From Hyphomicrobium sp. (lineage in GTDB: Bacteria; Pseudomonadota; Alphaproteobacteria; Rhizobiales; Hyphomicrobiaceae): a DNA stretch of 64,000 bases. Below, in pieces: positions 39,084 through 47,742 of this stretch (position 1 is the stretch's first letter; the number at the start of each line of letters is the position of its first letter). Where the stretch lies: the NCBI RefSeq assembly GCF_009026145.1, contig NZ_WBUE01000014.1, forward strand, positions 36,883 to 100,882. Direction: 5' to 3'. The position numbers and the translations under genes were made by a program. Below the pieces are notes generated by a model that was not told the origin of the DNA, searched no databases, and was given only the letters and a program-made list of their open reading frames with translations.

Positions 39084-39971
39084 ATGGCGAGAGTGGCGTG
39101 GATCGGGCTCGGCGTGATGGGCTATCCCATGGCCGGGCATCTGTTCGCCAAGGGCGTCCACGACGTCACCATCTACAATCGTAACTCGGCCAAAGCGCAG
39201 GCCTGGGTGGAAAAGCATGGCGGACATACCGCCGCGACTCCGGCCGCGGCGGCATTGTCCGCCGACTTCGTCCTCTGCTGCGTCGGCAACGACGACGATT
39301 TGCGCGCGGTGACGACGGGTAAGGACGGCGCCTTCCACGGCATGCGCGCCGGAGCTGTGTTCGTCGATCACACGACCGCCTCGGCGGAGGTGGCGCGGGA
39401 GCTGCATGCCACCGGGCGCGCGCGCGGGATTGCATTCCTCGACGCGCCCGTATCGGGCGGCCAGGCCGGGGCGCAGAACGGCACTCTGACCGTCATGGTC
39501 GGGGGCGAGGAGGAGCCGTTCGCGCGCGCCAAGCCGCTGATTGCCGCTTACGCGCGCGCGGTCAATCGCATTGGACCATCGGGCGCCGGCCAGCTCACCA
39601 AGATGGTCAACCAGATCGCCATCGCGGGGCTCTTACAGGGCCTCTCGGAGGCCATCGCCTTCGCCGAGGCGGCGGGGCTCGATCTCGACCTCGTCATGGA
39701 GACGATCTCCAAAGGCGCCGCGCAGTCCTGGCAGATGGACAACCGCTGGCGCACCATGCACGAGGGCAGGTTCGACTTCGGCTTTGCCGTCGATTGGATG
39801 CGCAAGGATCTCGCCATCTGCCTCGGCGAGGCGCAACGCAACGGCGCCCGGCTGCCGGTGACGGCGCTGGTCGATACATATTATGCCGAGGTGCAACGCA
39901 TGGGCGGCGGCCGCTGGGACACCTCGAGCCTTATCGCGCTGCTCAAGGCGCGCAAGCCGACGGCAGAGTGA
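39084..39971 (+). CDS. Beta-hydroxyacid dehydrogenase (3-hydroxyisobutyrate dehydrogenase family)
   Basis: This NAD(P)-dependent oxidoreductase of 295 residues has the Rossmann motif WIGLGVMGYPMAGHL at the N-terminus. The substrate loop is FLDAPVSGGQAGAQNGTLTVM, and the catalytic Lys is in GAGQLTKMVNQ. Family members act on 3-hydroxyisobutyrate, tartronate semialdehyde, or 2-hydroxy-3-oxopropionate, and sequence alone does not decide among them. ATG 39084 has GGAGAGG upstream. yjbQ follows 18 nt downstream and is probably co-transcribed. Confidence 0.88.
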   Translation: MARVAWIGLGVMGYPMAGHLFAKGVHDVTIYNRNSAKAQAWVEKHGGHTAATPAAAALSADFVLCCVGNDDDLRAVTTGKDGAFHGMRAGAVFVDHTTASAEVARELHATGRARGIAFLDAPVSGGQAGAQNGTLTVMVGGEEEPFARAKPLIAAYARAVNRIGPSGAGQLTKMVNQIAIAGLLQGLSEAIAFAEAAGLDLDLVMETISKGAAQSWQMDNRWRTMHEGRFDFGFAVDWMRKDLAICLGEAQRNGARLPVTALVDTYYAEVQRMGGGRWDTSSLIALLKARKPTAE

Positions 39972-39989
39972 ACGCTCCGAGGCGCGGCG

Positions 39990-40409
39990 ATGAAGTCCTA
40001 TCGCAAGGAGCTGTGGTTCGACGTTCCGACCCGCCGGGCGTTCGTCAACATTACGCCCGACGTCGAGGCATGCCTGCGTGACAGCGGCATCAAGGAGGGC
40101 CTGGCGCTCGTCAACGCCATGCACATCACCGCCTCGGTGTTCATCAACGACGACGAGCCCGGACTGCACCACGACTACGAGGTGTGGCTGGAGAAACTCG
40201 CCCCGCACGCACCCATCTCGCAGTACCAGCACAACCGCACCGGCGAGGACAACGCCGATGCGCACCTGAAGCGGCAGGTGATGGGGCGCGAGGTCGTCGT
40301 CGCCGTCACCGGCGGCAAGCTCGACTTCGGCCCCTGGGAGCAGATTTTCTACGGCGAGTTCGACGGGCGGCGGAAGAAGCGCGTTCTCGTCAAGATCATC
40401 GGTGCGTGA
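39990..40409 (+). CDS. YjbQ/UPF0047 family protein
   Basis: This is a small compact enzyme-like protein of 139 residues. The family residues are visible: [13 protein letters not shown] with an active-site-like His, [13 protein letters not shown], and [22 protein letters not shown], followed by [18 protein letters not shown]. Some YjbQ members can complement thiamine-phosphate synthase mutants in the laboratory, but the physiological reaction is unknown. It follows the dehydrogenase gene and precedes the MAPEG gene by 56 nt. Confidence 0.87.
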   Translation: MKSYRKELWFDVPTRRAFVNITPDVEACLRDSGIKEGLALVNAMHITASVFINDDEPGLHHDYEVWLEKLAPHAPISQYQHNRTGEDNADAHLKRQVMGREVVVAVTGGKLDFGPWEQIFYGEFDGRRKKRVLVKIIGA

Positions 40410-40465
40410 ACGGTGCCGGAAACTCCTGCTAGACTTGCAGTGGGTGGCGCCTGAGGGAGGCTGCG

Positions 40466-40864
40466 ATGCTGTCGATCACCGCGTTCTATGCCGCGCTGCT
40501 CGCGGTGCTGTTCCTGGTGCTCAGCGTGCGTGTGATCGGCTGGCGCCGGGAGCAGCGGGTTGAGCTCGGGCACGGCGAGGATGCCGAGCTTCTGCGCCGC
40601 ATGCGCGTGCACGCGAACTTCGCCGAGTATGTCCCCTTCACGCTGCTGCTGATGGCGCTGGCCGAGAGCATGGCCCCGCCGGACCTGCTCGTGCATCTCG
40701 CCGGTCTGTTGCTGATCGCCGGGCGGCTGCTGCACGCCTACGGCGTCTCGCAGACGCCGGGAATCCTGCGCTACCGCGTCTATGGAATGTGGCTGACGTT
40801 CACCGCGCTTGGTCTGGCGGCGTTGATCTGTCTATCGCTTTCGGCGCTTTTCCTCGCCGTCTGA
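40466..40864 (+). CDS. MAPEG-family membrane protein
   Basis: This integral membrane protein of 132 residues has four hydrophobic segments. The MAPEG signature region reads RRMRVHANFAEYVPFTLLL, corresponding to the conserved RxxxNxxE segment that binds glutathione in this superfamily (microsomal glutathione transferase-like). Bacterial members are poorly characterised. A GGGAGG Shine-Dalgarno precedes the ATG. The last 33 bp overlap the 3' end of the convergent Lrp-family gene. Confidence 0.85.
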   Translation: MLSITAFYAALLAVLFLVLSVRVIGWRREQRVELGHGEDAELLRRMRVHANFAEYVPFTLLLMALAESMAPPDLLVHLAGLLLIAGRLLHAYGVSQTPGILRYRVYGMWLTFTALGLAALICLSLSALFLAV

Positions 40865-41356
40865 GCCGGCGACTGCGGCTTCGCCGGCGTTGCCGCGCGC
40901 AAACTGGAGCGGCAGCGCCGTGGTGTACTTGATTTGCTCCATGGCGAAGGCCGAGGACACCTTGGCGATCTCGATGCGCGATATCAGCCGCTTGTAGAAC
41001 GCGTCATAAGCGTCGATGTCGGGCACCACGACGCGCAAGAGGTAATCTACGTCCCCTGACATGCGGTAGAACTCGACCACCTCGGGAAAGTCCGCCACCG
41101 CCTTGTGGAAGCGCTCGAGCCAGCCGAGGCTGTGCTGATCGGTCTTGATCGACACGATGACGGTGACGCCGGCGTTGACCTGGTGCGGGTCGAGAACCGC
41201 GACGCGCCGCTGGATCACGCCCGCCTCCTCGAGCTTCTGGATGCGGCGCCAGCAGGGCGTCGTCGAAAGGCCGACCTCCTTGCCGATGTCGGCTACGGGG
41301 CGGGTGCAGTCCTCCTGCAGGATGCGCAGGATCTTCACGTCCATGTCATCGAGCAT
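40832..41356 (-). CDS. Lrp/AsnC-family transcriptional regulator
   Basis: This is a feast/famine regulator of 174 residues with an N-terminal winged helix-turn-helix (MDVKILRILQEDCTRPVADIGKEVGLSTTPCWRRIQKLEEAGVI) here noted by its ends MDVKILRIL and KLEEAGVI. A C-terminal ligand-binding RAM domain (about residues 65-150) has the MSGDVDYLLRVVV segment. The tail after residue 155 is non-conserved. It probably senses an amino acid, but the ligand is unknown. ATG 41356 is chosen. An upstream in-frame start at 41395 would add 13 non-conserved residues. Neighbours do not reveal a target. Confidence 0.87.
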   Translation of the reverse strand: MLDDMDVKILRILQEDCTRPVADIGKEVGLSTTPCWRRIQKLEEAGVIQRRVAVLDPHQVNAGVTVIVSIKTDQHSLGWLERFHKAVADFPEVVEFYRMSGDVDYLLRVVVPDIDAYDAFYKRLISRIEIAKVSSAFAMEQIKYTTALPLQFARGNAGEAAVAGSDGEEKRRKR

Positions 41357-41476
41357 CGCTGGCCTGCTGAAAAACTGTTCCGGATCACAGCGCAATCGCG
41401 AATAGGCGCGCCAACATTATCCGCGTCAAGGCACGTTTGTGTAATCGATTTCTAACAACGGGAAAAACTCCGCCGG

Positions 41477-42220
41477 TCAGACGTCGATCCGCATCCCGTC
41501 CTCAGCCAGGCTGACGCGCACATCATGCACCTGGTGGCGGTTGGCGAGCATGTCGACGCCCATGTGCGTCAGGAGCACCCGGCGCGCCCCGAGGCGGTCG
41601 ATGTTGCGCTCGATGTCACGCCACGTCATGTGGTACCCACCCGTTTCGCCGAAGCTGAAGCATTCGGTGATGAAGAGATCGGCGCCGTTGGCAGCCGGCA
41701 GCAGACTATCCACCCACTTGGTGTCGCCCGAGAAGGTCAGCACCTTGCCGTTACCCTCCACCCGCAGCGCATAGGGTGGCGCGCCGCACGGATGGGACAC
41801 CTCGAACGGCGTCACGCGCACGGCGCCAATGTCGAGGGGGACGCGCTCGGCGTGCTCCAGGAACCTCATCTCGAAGCGCCGCTCGATCTGCGTCGAGTTC
41901 GGAAACAGGGCTTCTGCGGCGGCGGCAAAGCGCTGCGCGACGCCGACCGGACCCACAATCGTCAATGGCGCGGTTCGCTTGCTCACGTAATGCGCGTGCA
42001 GAAGGAACCAAGCGAGCCCGGCGAAGTGGTCGCCATGCAAATGCGAGATGAGGATATTCGACACCCGGTCGGGATTGAGCCCGAGTTGCTGCATGCCGAT
42101 CAGCGCCGTGGCGCCGCAATCGATGAGGAACTCCTCGCCGCGCACGGCGACGTGATAGCAGGTCTGCAGCCGCCCACCGGAGCCGAAGGCGTCGCCGGAG
42201 CCGACGATGGTGAGCTTCAT
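41477..42220 (-). CDS. Metallo-beta-lactamase-fold hydrolase
   Basis: This binuclear zinc hydrolase of 247 residues resembles the RNase Z / phosphodiesterase branch of the superfamily. Motifs run SGDAFGSGGRLQTCYHV, LISHLHGDHFAGLAWFL (HxHxDH), VSHPCGAPPYALR, LTFSGDTKW and LLTHMG. RNase Z proper is longer and has an exosite, so a phosphodiesterase or other hydrolase is more likely. The open frame continues far upstream but only ATG 42220 (MKLTIVGSGD) gives the family N-terminus. Confidence 0.85.
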   Translation of the reverse strand: MKLTIVGSGDAFGSGGRLQTCYHVAVRGEEFLIDCGATALIGMQQLGLNPDRVSNILISHLHGDHFAGLAWFLLHAHYVSKRTAPLTIVGPVGVAQRFAAAAEALFPNSTQIERRFEMRFLEHAERVPLDIGAVRVTPFEVSHPCGAPPYALRVEGNGKVLTFSGDTKWVDSLLPAANGADLFITECFSFGETGGYHMTWRDIERNIDRLGARRVLLTHMGVDMLANRHQVHDVRVSLAEDGMRIDV

Positions 42221-42505
42221 GGCTGCCTCATCGCCCGGTCGGCACGGCGCGGCGCCGGGTACGAGCCAGCGGCTGCGCCGGCAAGCGTGCGCGCTTTGAG
42301 ATGCATGTGCGCCCAGTAGGGCCGCCGGCGGAGCGAGTGGATGTTGCGCATGGGGGCAGGAACCTACCGGCCGTGCCCGATCCCGACAATGCCCTGCAAA
42401 CGCGATTTTCCCGCGCTCAGCGCTGGTTGCAGCTACCGACGTTAGCAAAAAGTTCATTACTAAACACTTAGTTAGGAAATCCTGCCGAGATTTAGGAATA
42501 ACATT

Positions 42506-44173
42506 GTGGACCGCTCCCTGCGGCCGCTCGAGCCCTGCCCTGCCACAACCATGTCGATGAGCGCCATACCTGAGGAAGTCACGCGGCGACGCAGCCGCCA
42601 CGACGCCCGCGTGCGCGCCGCCAACGACCTCAAGGAAACGCGCGCGCGGCTCGCCGCCGGCACCTCCTTGAAGCCGGAGTTCGAGTACGAGCTCTTGACC
42701 ATGTTCGTGCGCAACGAGCTCGGTGCGGCCGTTACCATGCCGGCGCTCTACGCCCTGTTCGCGCTCGCCTGCATGTTCTGGGCGCCGACCGTCGATGCCA
42801 TCGTCTGGCTGATCATCGTCATCGGGGCCAAGGTCATTCTGCTCGACCAGGGGCGCCGCTTCCTGATGTTGCCGCCGGCGCAGGTCAACGTCGGAGCCTG
42901 GAAGCACCGCTTCGTGCTCGCCGAGCTGTTCAACGGCTTTGCTTTCGCCTGCTTCGCGCTGGTGGGGGTGCGGGAGACGCTGGGCGCCCCGACGGAGATG
43001 ATCTTCTCCTCGCACGTCTTCATCTTCGCCACCCTCATCGTCGTGCTCGCCATACGCACGATGTTTGCGGCGACGATTCCGGCCATCCTCTATGCCGGCA
43101 CCGTACCGATGACGATTGCCGTGGTCGCGCGGCTCCTGCTACTCGACAACTCGTTCTATTTCGCGCTCGCGACCATGGCCGTGGGCATCCATCTCTATTT
43201 CCTGTTCCTCGCCCGCGGCCTGCGCTCCACCGCCCTCGCGATGCTCGAGTACCGCACCGAGAAAGATGCGCTCATCGCCGAGCTCGAGGAGCAGAAGTCG
43301 GTTTCCGACGAGGCGCGGCGACGCGCCGAGGCGGCCAACAGCGCCAAGTCGCGCTTCCTCGCCACCATGAGCCATGAGCTGCGCACGCCGCTCAATGCCA
43401 TCCTCGGCTTTTCCGAGGTCATGAAGGCGGAGATGTTCGGCCCGCTCGACAATCCGAAGTACCAAGAGTACGCGGGCAACATCCTGGAGAGCGGCAGGCA
43501 CCTTCTGCACCTCATCAACGAGATCCTCGATCTGACGCGTATAGAATCGGGCCGCTACGAGCTGCACGAGGAGCCGCTGCGGCTCGCCGACGTAACCGAC
43601 GAGTGCCACCGGCTCTTGAAGCTGCGCGCCGACGGCAAGGGCATCGAGGTCGTGGAGGAATGCAATCCTGACCTGCCCGTCGTGTGGGCCGACCAGCGCG
43701 CCATGCGCCAGATCTGCCTCAACCTGATGTCGAACGCGCTCAAGTTCACGCCCAAGGGCGGGCGCATCACGTTGAGCGTCGGCCCCATGCCGGACGGTGG
43801 ACAGTACCTCGCCGTGCGCGATACCGGACCGGGCATCCCCGAGGACGAGATCCCCAAGGTGCTGCAGGCGTTCGGCCAGGGGACGCTGGCGCAGCAGACG
43901 GCCGAAGGCGGCGCCGGCTTAGGGCTAGCCATCGTGCAGAACCTCATCGAGCTGCACGGAGGCAGCCTCGTCCTCAATTCCGAGCTGCGCAAAGGCACCG
44001 AGGCCAAGGTGATTCTGCCCGGCTACCGCGTGCTGCGCGCGATGGCTCCTTTGCAGCCGCTGGGACATGAGACGCACCGCTTGAAGGGGGCCGCGCCGCG
44101 GCCGCCGCGCCCGGCACGCCTGCGCGCCAAGAAGTCGCTCGCCGGCAATGGCGACTCGGCCGCGCCGAACTAG
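42506..44173 (+). CDS. Membrane sensor histidine kinase of the PleC/DivJ/PdhS group
   Basis: Residues about 70-235 contain five to six membrane helices, then a short coiled coil, then the kinase core. The phosphoacceptor His lies in MSHELRTPLNAILGFSEVMK, and the following EMFGP is the mark of kinases that talk to the response regulator DivK. The ATPase domain has NLMSNALKFTPKGG, DTGPGIPEDEIPKV and GGAGLGLAIVQ. The last 50 residues are basic and Pro-rich. GTG 42506 has AGGA 8 nt upstream. ATG 42551 is an alternative. A cell-cycle or polarity role is likely by family. Confidence 0.88.
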   Translation: MDRSLRPLEPCPATTMSMSAIPEEVTRRRSRHDARVRAANDLKETRARLAAGTSLKPEFEYELLTMFVRNELGAAVTMPALYALFALACMFWAPTVDAIVWLIIVIGAKVILLDQGRRFLMLPPAQVNVGAWKHRFVLAELFNGFAFACFALVGVRETLGAPTEMIFSSHVFIFATLIVVLAIRTMFAATIPAILYAGTVPMTIAVVARLLLLDNSFYFALATMAVGIHLYFLFLARGLRSTALAMLEYRTEKDALIAELEEQKSVSDEARRRAEAANSAKSRFLATMSHELRTPLNAILGFSEVMKAEMFGPLDNPKYQEYAGNILESGRHLLHLINEILDLTRIESGRYELHEEPLRLADVTDECHRLLKLRADGKGIEVVEECNPDLPVVWADQRAMRQICLNLMSNALKFTPKGGRITLSVGPMPDGGQYLAVRDTGPGIPEDEIPKVLQAFGQGTLAQQTAEGGAGLGLAIVQNLIELHGGSLVLNSELRKGTEAKVILPGYRVLRAMAPLQPLGHETHRLKGAAPRPPRPARLRAKKSLAGNGDSAAPN

Positions 44174-44224
44174 CGGCGGCGGCGGCGCGTTGTGCTCGCT
44201 TCGGGCGAGCGCTACATACGGCGG

Positions 44225-44431
44225 GTGAGCAACATCCAAAATCGCACCGCCATCGAATCCCCCTGCGTCAAGGTCTGCGACATCGACCGCCCCAGCGGCC
44301 TTTGTCGGGGGTGCGGACGCACGCTCGCCGAGATCGCTGGCTGGTCGTCGCTATCGGGAACTGAGCGGCGCCGCATTATGGCCGAGTTGCCGGCCCGCCT
44401 AGCGGCGAATCTGGGGAGCGGCAGCCAATGA
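44225..44431 (+). CDS. DUF1289 protein
   Basis: This short cysteine protein matches DUF1289: ESPCVKVCDIDRPSGLCRGC carries four Cys, followed by GRTLAEIAGWSSLSGTERRRIM. The spacing suggests a small zinc or iron-sulfur site, though no function is established. GTG 44225 gives a family-like N-terminus. The frame also opens at 44192. Its stop overlaps the next start (ATGA), so it is translationally coupled to the first aspartic protease gene. Confidence 0.82.
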   Translation: MSNIQNRTAIESPCVKVCDIDRPSGLCRGCGRTLAEIAGWSSLSGTERRRIMAELPARLAANLGSGSQ

Positions 44432-45138
44432 AGGCGTGGGTCGTCCTGGCCTTGCTGATCGCGGCTGGTGTGTTCCTGTTGTCTCGTGGCGGCGGTGCTG
44501 AGCTGCTCTCCGATCTCGGCACTGGTGAGATCGTCTCTCTCGCCGCCGGCCTGGTGCTGGTGACCGTCTACATCTTCAGTCTGTTCAGCGACGAGCGCAC
44601 GCGGCCGCTGCAGGCCATCCGCTACGTCCTCATCTGGCTGGCGCTCGGGTTCGGCCTCGTCGCCGGCTACTCCTATCGCGAAGAGCTGTCGATGGTCGCC
44701 AGCCGCGTGACGAATGAGCTACTCCCCTCCGGACAGATCCTATCGGTGGAGACGAATGCAGAGGGCGAGCGAGCGGTGCGCGTGCGCCGGCGGCTCGATG
44801 GACACTTCGCCGTACGCGCCGCCGTCAATGGCCAGGCGATGACGCTGATGGTCGATACGGGCGCCTCATCGGTGGTGCTGAAGCCGGCGGATGCCGAGCG
44901 GGCGGGCATCGATCTCGACAGGCTCTCCTATACGGTGCCGGTCGACACCGCCAATGGCACCACCTTTACGGCGGCGGTGCGGCTGCGCTCGCTGTCCATC
45001 GGCCCGCTCGTCGTGCACGACGTCAACGCGCTCGTCGCACGCCCTGGCAGCGTTAAGGAAAACTTGCTTGGTATGAGTTTCTTAAGGCGATTGCGGTCGT
45101 ATGAATTCGCCAAGGACTACTTGACGCTGAGGGGCTAG
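44428..45138 (+). CDS. Retropepsin-like clan AA aspartic protease, membrane-anchored (first of two)
   Basis: Three hydrophobic segments (about residues 1-18, 32-50 and 66-85) precede a single retropepsin-like domain. The catalytic motif is LMVDTGASSVVLKPADAERAG, and the domain ends with LLGMSFLRRLRSYEF. Such TIGR02281-type proteins probably dimerise, because each supplies one catalytic Asp. The substrate is unknown. It is coupled to the DUF1289 gene upstream and followed 68 nt later by a related protease gene. Confidence 0.87.
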   Translation: MKAWVVLALLIAAGVFLLSRGGGAELLSDLGTGEIVSLAAGLVLVTVYIFSLFSDERTRPLQAIRYVLIWLALGFGLVAGYSYREELSMVASRVTNELLPSGQILSVETNAEGERAVRVRRRLDGHFAVRAAVNGQAMTLMVDTGASSVVLKPADAERAGIDLDRLSYTVPVDTANGTTFTAAVRLRSLSIGPLVVHDVNALVARPGSVKENLLGMSFLRRLRSYEFAKDYLTLRG

Positions 45139-45206
45139 CGCCGCGCCGCAAGGCCCGTGGCTGCGACCCAAGGGCAACGGCCGCATCTCAAGACGCACCT
45201 GAAATC

Positions 45207-45785
45207 ATGGCTTTGACGCCGGGCACCAGACAATTATTGCGCGAAGTGGCGAGCTGGGGTGTCGTCGCCGTTATCGGCGTCGCCGCTCTTACCCACTTCG
45301 AGACCCTGAAAACGGGCGCCGAGCGCATGCTCGGCCTGCCGACGCCGGCCGACATCGCCGACGCGCAGCGCGCCCAGCGGCCCGCGCAACCGGGGGGCAA
45401 GACGGCGAGCCTCGGCTCCATCGTCGAGATCGAGGCGGAGAAGAACGGGCACTTCAATACTGAGGCCGACATCAACGGGCGCCCCATCGAGGTGATGATC
45501 GATACCGGCGCGACCATGGTGGCGCTCTCCTACGAGGACGCCGAGCGCGCCGGCCTGATGCTCAATGACAAGGACTTCACGCGCGCCGTCTCAACTGCCA
45601 ACGGCGTCGCCCGCGTGGCGCCCGTCACGCTCGACCGCGTCTCCATCGGCAGCATCACGGTGCGCGACGTTCCGGCCGCGGTGGCCGAGCGGGGACGCCT
45701 CAAAACGTCGCTGCTGGGCATGAGCTTCCTCTCCCGCCTGTCGCGCTTCGACATGCGTTCGGGGCGTCTCGTGCTACAGCAATAG
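45207..45785 (+). CDS. Retropepsin-like clan AA aspartic protease, membrane-anchored (second of two)
   Basis: One hydrophobic helix (about residues 10-28) anchors a protease domain with EVMIDTGATMVALSYEDAERAG and LLGMSFLSRLSRFDM. It is clearly a paralogue of the preceding gene, with the same domain order but a single-pass anchor instead of three helices. The two may form homo- or heterodimers, since retropepsin-like domains need two chains to make an active site. The start ATG at 45207 is the only reasonable one. Confidence 0.87.
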   Translation: MALTPGTRQLLREVASWGVVAVIGVAALTHFETLKTGAERMLGLPTPADIADAQRAQRPAQPGGKTASLGSIVEIEAEKNGHFNTEADINGRPIEVMIDTGATMVALSYEDAERAGLMLNDKDFTRAVSTANGVARVAPVTLDRVSIGSITVRDVPAAVAERGRLKTSLLGMSFLSRLSRFDMRSGRLVLQQ

Positions 45786-45903
45786 CGGCCTCCTACTTCC
45801 GCAGTATGGCGTGCGTCCTTACGGCCGACCGCCGCAGGATCGACTCCCCGCCGCCCGGCGTTTACACCTGCCGAACAGTCCTTCGGCCGCCAAGGGAATT
45901 TCC

Positions 45904-47409
45904 ATGCTGCCGCCTCCACGCTCCGATCTGAAGCCCAACACCGCCGACTTCGAGCGCTTCCCGCTCGTCAAGCCGACCGGCTTTCGCGAGTACGATGCGC
46001 GTTGGCTGTTCCCGCAGGAGATCAATCTCCTCGGCCTCACCGCCGTCGGGCTCGGCATGGCGACGCTGTTCGCCGAGCACGGCGTAAAAAAGCGGATCGT
46101 CACCGGACACGACTATCGCGCATATTCGGCCTCGGTGAAGCAAGCGCTCATCAACGGCCTCTTGGCCGGCGGCTGCGAGGTGCATGACATCGGGCTGGCG
46201 CTGTCGCCGATGGCCTACTTCGCGCAGTTCGACCTCGACGTCGAATGCGTCGGCATGGTGACCGCCTCGCACAACGACAACGGCTGGACCGGCATCAAGA
46301 TGGGGCTGGCGCGCCCCCTCACCTTCGGCCCCGACGAGATGAGCCGCCTGAAGGAGATCGTGCTGTCGGGCGCTTACAAGCCCGCCGACGGCGGCCGCTA
46401 CATCTACGTCACCGACATGGCCCAGCGCTACATGCGCGCCCTCACCGACCGCCCCAGGCTCAGGCGCCGCCTCAAAGTCGTCGCCGCCTGCGGCAACGGC
46501 ACGGCCGGCGCCTTCGCGCCGCAGGTGCTGGAAGCCGTCGGCTGCGAGGTGGTGCCGCTCGACACCGAGCTCGACTACACCTTCCCGCGCTACAATCCGA
46601 ACCCGGAAGACATGAAGATGCTGCATGCCATGGCCGAGGCGGTGGTCAAGCACAAGGCCGACGTCGGGTTCGGTTTCGACGGCGACGGTGACCGCTGCGG
46701 CGTGGTCGACAACGAGGGGCAGGAGATCTTCGCCGACACCGTCGGCGTCATGCTGGCGCGGGATATTTCGGCCCAGCGCAAGGATGCGGTGTTCATCGCC
46801 GACGTGAAATCGACCGGCCTGTTCATGACCGACCCGGTGCTTCAGGCCAACGGCGCCAAGACGCTGTACTGGAAGACCGGCCATTCCTACATGAAGCGCT
46901 ACACCTTCGAGCAGAAGGCGCTGGTCGGCTTCGAGAAGAGCGGCCACTTCTTCTTCCAGCCGCCGCTCGGACGCGGCTACGACGACGGGCTCGTCGCCGC
47001 GCTCGCCGTGTGCGACATGCTCGATCGCGCGCCCGGCAAGACGCTCGCGGATCTGAAGCGCGAGCTGCCCAAGACCTATCAGTCGCCGACCATGTCGCCG
47101 CACTGCGACGACGAGAAGAAGTACGGCGTCGTCGATGCCGTCGTGGCACACTACCAGAAGCTCGCCGCCGACGACGGCAAGGTCGCCGGCCAGAAGATCC
47201 GCGATCTGGTGACCGTCAACGGCATCCGCGTCACGCTCGAGGATGGCACGTGGGGGCTGGTGCGCGCCTCCTCCAACAAGCCGGAGCTCGTCATCGTCGT
47301 CGAAAGCCCGACCTCGGAAGCGAACATGAAGGCGATCTTCGCCGACATCGACCGCCTCCTGGCGCGGTTCCCCGAAGTCGGCGCCTATAACCAGAAGATC
47401 GTGGCCTAG
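45904..47409 (+). CDS. Phosphomannomutase/phosphoglucomutase
   Basis: This alpha-D-phosphohexomutase of 501 residues converts hexose 6-phosphates to 1-phosphates for sugar nucleotide and envelope polysaccharide synthesis. The phosphoserine loop is VTASHNDNGWTGIKMG, the metal loop is FGFDGDGDRCG, the sugar-binding loop includes FEKSGHFFF, and the C-terminal phosphate loop is RASSNKPELVI. AAGGGAA lies just upstream of ATG 45904. Upstream codons from 45811 look non-coding. It stands alone after the protease pair. Confidence 0.93.
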   Translation: MLPPPRSDLKPNTADFERFPLVKPTGFREYDARWLFPQEINLLGLTAVGLGMATLFAEHGVKKRIVTGHDYRAYSASVKQALINGLLAGGCEVHDIGLALSPMAYFAQFDLDVECVGMVTASHNDNGWTGIKMGLARPLTFGPDEMSRLKEIVLSGAYKPADGGRYIYVTDMAQRYMRALTDRPRLRRRLKVVAACGNGTAGAFAPQVLEAVGCEVVPLDTELDYTFPRYNPNPEDMKMLHAMAEAVVKHKADVGFGFDGDGDRCGVVDNEGQEIFADTVGVMLARDISAQRKDAVFIADVKSTGLFMTDPVLQANGAKTLYWKTGHSYMKRYTFEQKALVGFEKSGHFFFQPPLGRGYDDGLVAALAVCDMLDRAPGKTLADLKRELPKTYQSPTMSPHCDDEKKYGVVDAVVAHYQKLAADDGKVAGQKIRDLVTVNGIRVTLEDGTWGLVRASSNKPELVIVVESPTSEANMKAIFADIDRLLARFPEVGAYNQKIVA

Positions 47410-47521
47410 GCGCATCGCAGAATTTTCCATCGTAGTTTCAATCGGCTTTCGCGTTTGCCGCCTCTAGCGCGGAAATGCGATACTGCGCCCGTTGTGCTCA
47501 TCGATTGCCTAGGGGATAGAC

Positions 47522-47698
47522 ATGAAATCCAAGATCGCACTGGCGCTATTGGGCGCCCTCCTCGCTTGCGGCCTCACCACTATGACCGCGCCAGCGTTCG
47601 CCGGCGATGACGCCTCGTCCGACGGCAGCGGCACCGGCGGCGGCAGCGGCACGACGGACGGCGGCAGCGGCACCGGCGGTGGTTCGGGCCAGGAATAA
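47522..47698 (+). CDS. Small exported Gly/Ser/Thr-rich protein, 58 aa
   Basis: This short frame encodes a signal-like start (MKSKIALALLGALLACGL, with alternative cleavage at AFAGDD) and a 30-residue tail composed almost only of Gly, Ser, Thr and Asp in two near-identical repeats. LLAC could be a lipobox, making it a lipoprotein, or signal peptidase I could cut after AFA. A GGGGAT Shine-Dalgarno precedes the ATG. Repeated DNA in the tail is imperfect, so it is coding repetition rather than an array. It lies 44 nt before the CHASE2 gene. Confidence 0.6.
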   Translation: MKSKIALALLGALLACGLTTMTAPAFAGDDASSDGSGTGGGSGTTDGGSGTGGGSGQE

Positions 47699-47742
47699 GC
47701 TCGCAGGCGTTAGCGCGGCGGGGGCGGCAGGACGGTGAGACC

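Noticed and set aside
42221..43015. Upstream extension of the MBL-fold hydrolase frame
   Set aside because: Runs antisense to the histidine kinase and lacks family features. The real start is ATG 42220.
45862..47430. 522-codon open frame opposite the phosphomannomutase gene
   Set aside because: Antisense shadow. The forward gene has all catalytic loops.
47620..47690. Repetitive DNA mistaken for a possible CRISPR or satellite array
   Set aside because: The repeats are in frame, imperfect and without spacers. They encode a Gly/Ser-rich protein tail. No CRISPR array was seen in the window.
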